From Haliotis asinina (taxonomy: Eukaryota; Mollusca; Gastropoda; Lepetellida; Haliotidae): 64,000 nucleotides of DNA. Location of the stretch: positions 41,536,247-41,600,246 of the forward strand of contig NC_090292.1 in NCBI RefSeq assembly GCF_037392515.1. The letters run 5' to 3'. The position numbers and the translations under genes are program-made. The notes under the pieces were generated by a model that worked only from the letters and a program-made list of their open reading frames with translations, did not search any database and was not told where the DNA came from. Positions 63,405 through 64,000 of the stretch are shown here, piece after piece (within the stretch, counting starts at the first letter, position 1; every line of letters begins with the position of its first letter).

Positions 63405-64000
63405 GTTTTGTCCATCCGTGCATCCATCCGTCCATTCACATTTATCTATTATGGTGCAGAACTTTAAAACCGTACAATATTTCTTCACTAAACTTGAAAT
63501 TTAGATTGGTCTAGTTATGTACTGGTGCCTTTTCATAGTTTTGGAATTCTAACTAGAATATTTTTGGCATTTCCATGGCAACAAGTTTGACTTGGACTGG
63601 AATAGGTGGTTGTGCTCTTTTCCGGAGTAAAACTATAACACTGTTCACTATTTCTTCTCCAGACTTGACACATAGCTTGGTCTAGTGGTGTGCTGTTGCC
63701 TGGTGGTAGGTTTAGGTTTCTGAAGAAATTATTCTTTGCGTTCCCATGGCAACAGGTATGACTAAGACTGAAATTGGTGGTAAATCACGAAATTTTTGCG
63801 TCATGATATTTTTGCGAGTGGCGACCAACAGACGTTTTTACGTCATGATATTTTTGTGACTTGCCTAATTCTCAAAACATAGTTTAGTTTGACAGTTTCA
63901 AAGCTTACTTGCATCTGAAAGTTTTATCTGAAGTAAATCCAATCAAATATTGATTGGTGGTATTTTGCCATTTCCATGGCAACTGTTTTGATTTAGGCTG
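63405..64000. repeat. (TCCG)n-headed ~185-bp degenerate tandem repeat
   Basis: gtccatccgtgcatccatcc, then units with ttcttcactaaacttgaaat, gtactggtgccttttcata and catttccatggcaacaagtt; at least three partial units, cut by the window edge. Confidence 0.65.

Overview
This is a eukaryotic window: intron-split genes with GT-AG splice sites, low gene density, very many short interspersed repeats, minisatellites and decayed transposons. The dominant repeats are (i) a tRNA-headed SINE and (ii) a longer element ending in a block like 'gctgagtgcggcgtaaaac' plus a (CTCA)n tail. I associate both with gastropod molluscs, most probably abalone (Haliotis). That assignment is from memory, not from a search.

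Four genes can be supported. (1) 5669-17438, plus strand: six exons of a Rab-type small GTPase, from the switch I strand to the stop codon; the P-loop exon was not found and probably lies left of the window. (2) 18791-20062, minus strand: a Crypton-derived tyrosine recombinase (DUF3504-type) gene with one clear intron, all recognisable catalytic residues and one apparent frameshift. (3) 27283-31822, minus strand: a complete four-exon AA15-type lytic polysaccharide monooxygenase (LPMO) with signal peptide, exposed histidine after the predicted cleavage site, Thr-rich linker and Cys-rich tail, and a TATA box near 31900. (4) 48228-62642 and beyond, plus strand: ten exons of a TBC-domain Rab GTPase-activating protein with both catalytic fingers, continuing past the right edge.

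Between them: 1-5.6 kb is repeats and featureless sequence. 14.4-15.3 kb, inside a Rab intron, is a dead LINE 3' end. 18.3-18.7 kb is a fold-back element with TTAA ends. 20.2-22.9 kb is a palindrome and SINE cluster. 22.9-24.9 kb is an eight-copy 250-bp tandem array abutting a Tc1-type transposase remnant. 25.8-27.0 kb holds a second Tc1 remnant, a 19-bp minisatellite and a 60/67-bp array carrying CACGTG and CCAAT motifs. 32-48 kb has no convincing gene apart from a third Tc1 remnant. The TBC introns are packed with SINEs and minisatellites.

The most interesting theme is repeat-splice-site interaction. SINE tails provide the pyrimidine tract directly before acceptors in two different genes (LPMO exon 2, TBC exon 53197). 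One SINE insertion duplicated an acceptor as its target site. A 27-bp tandem triplication carries three in-frame acceptors in the TBC gene, and a TBC exon end with its donor is copied 255 bp downstream. Several minisatellites appear to have grown from internal pieces of the long SINE-like element. No bacterial, CRISPR or viral system was seen.
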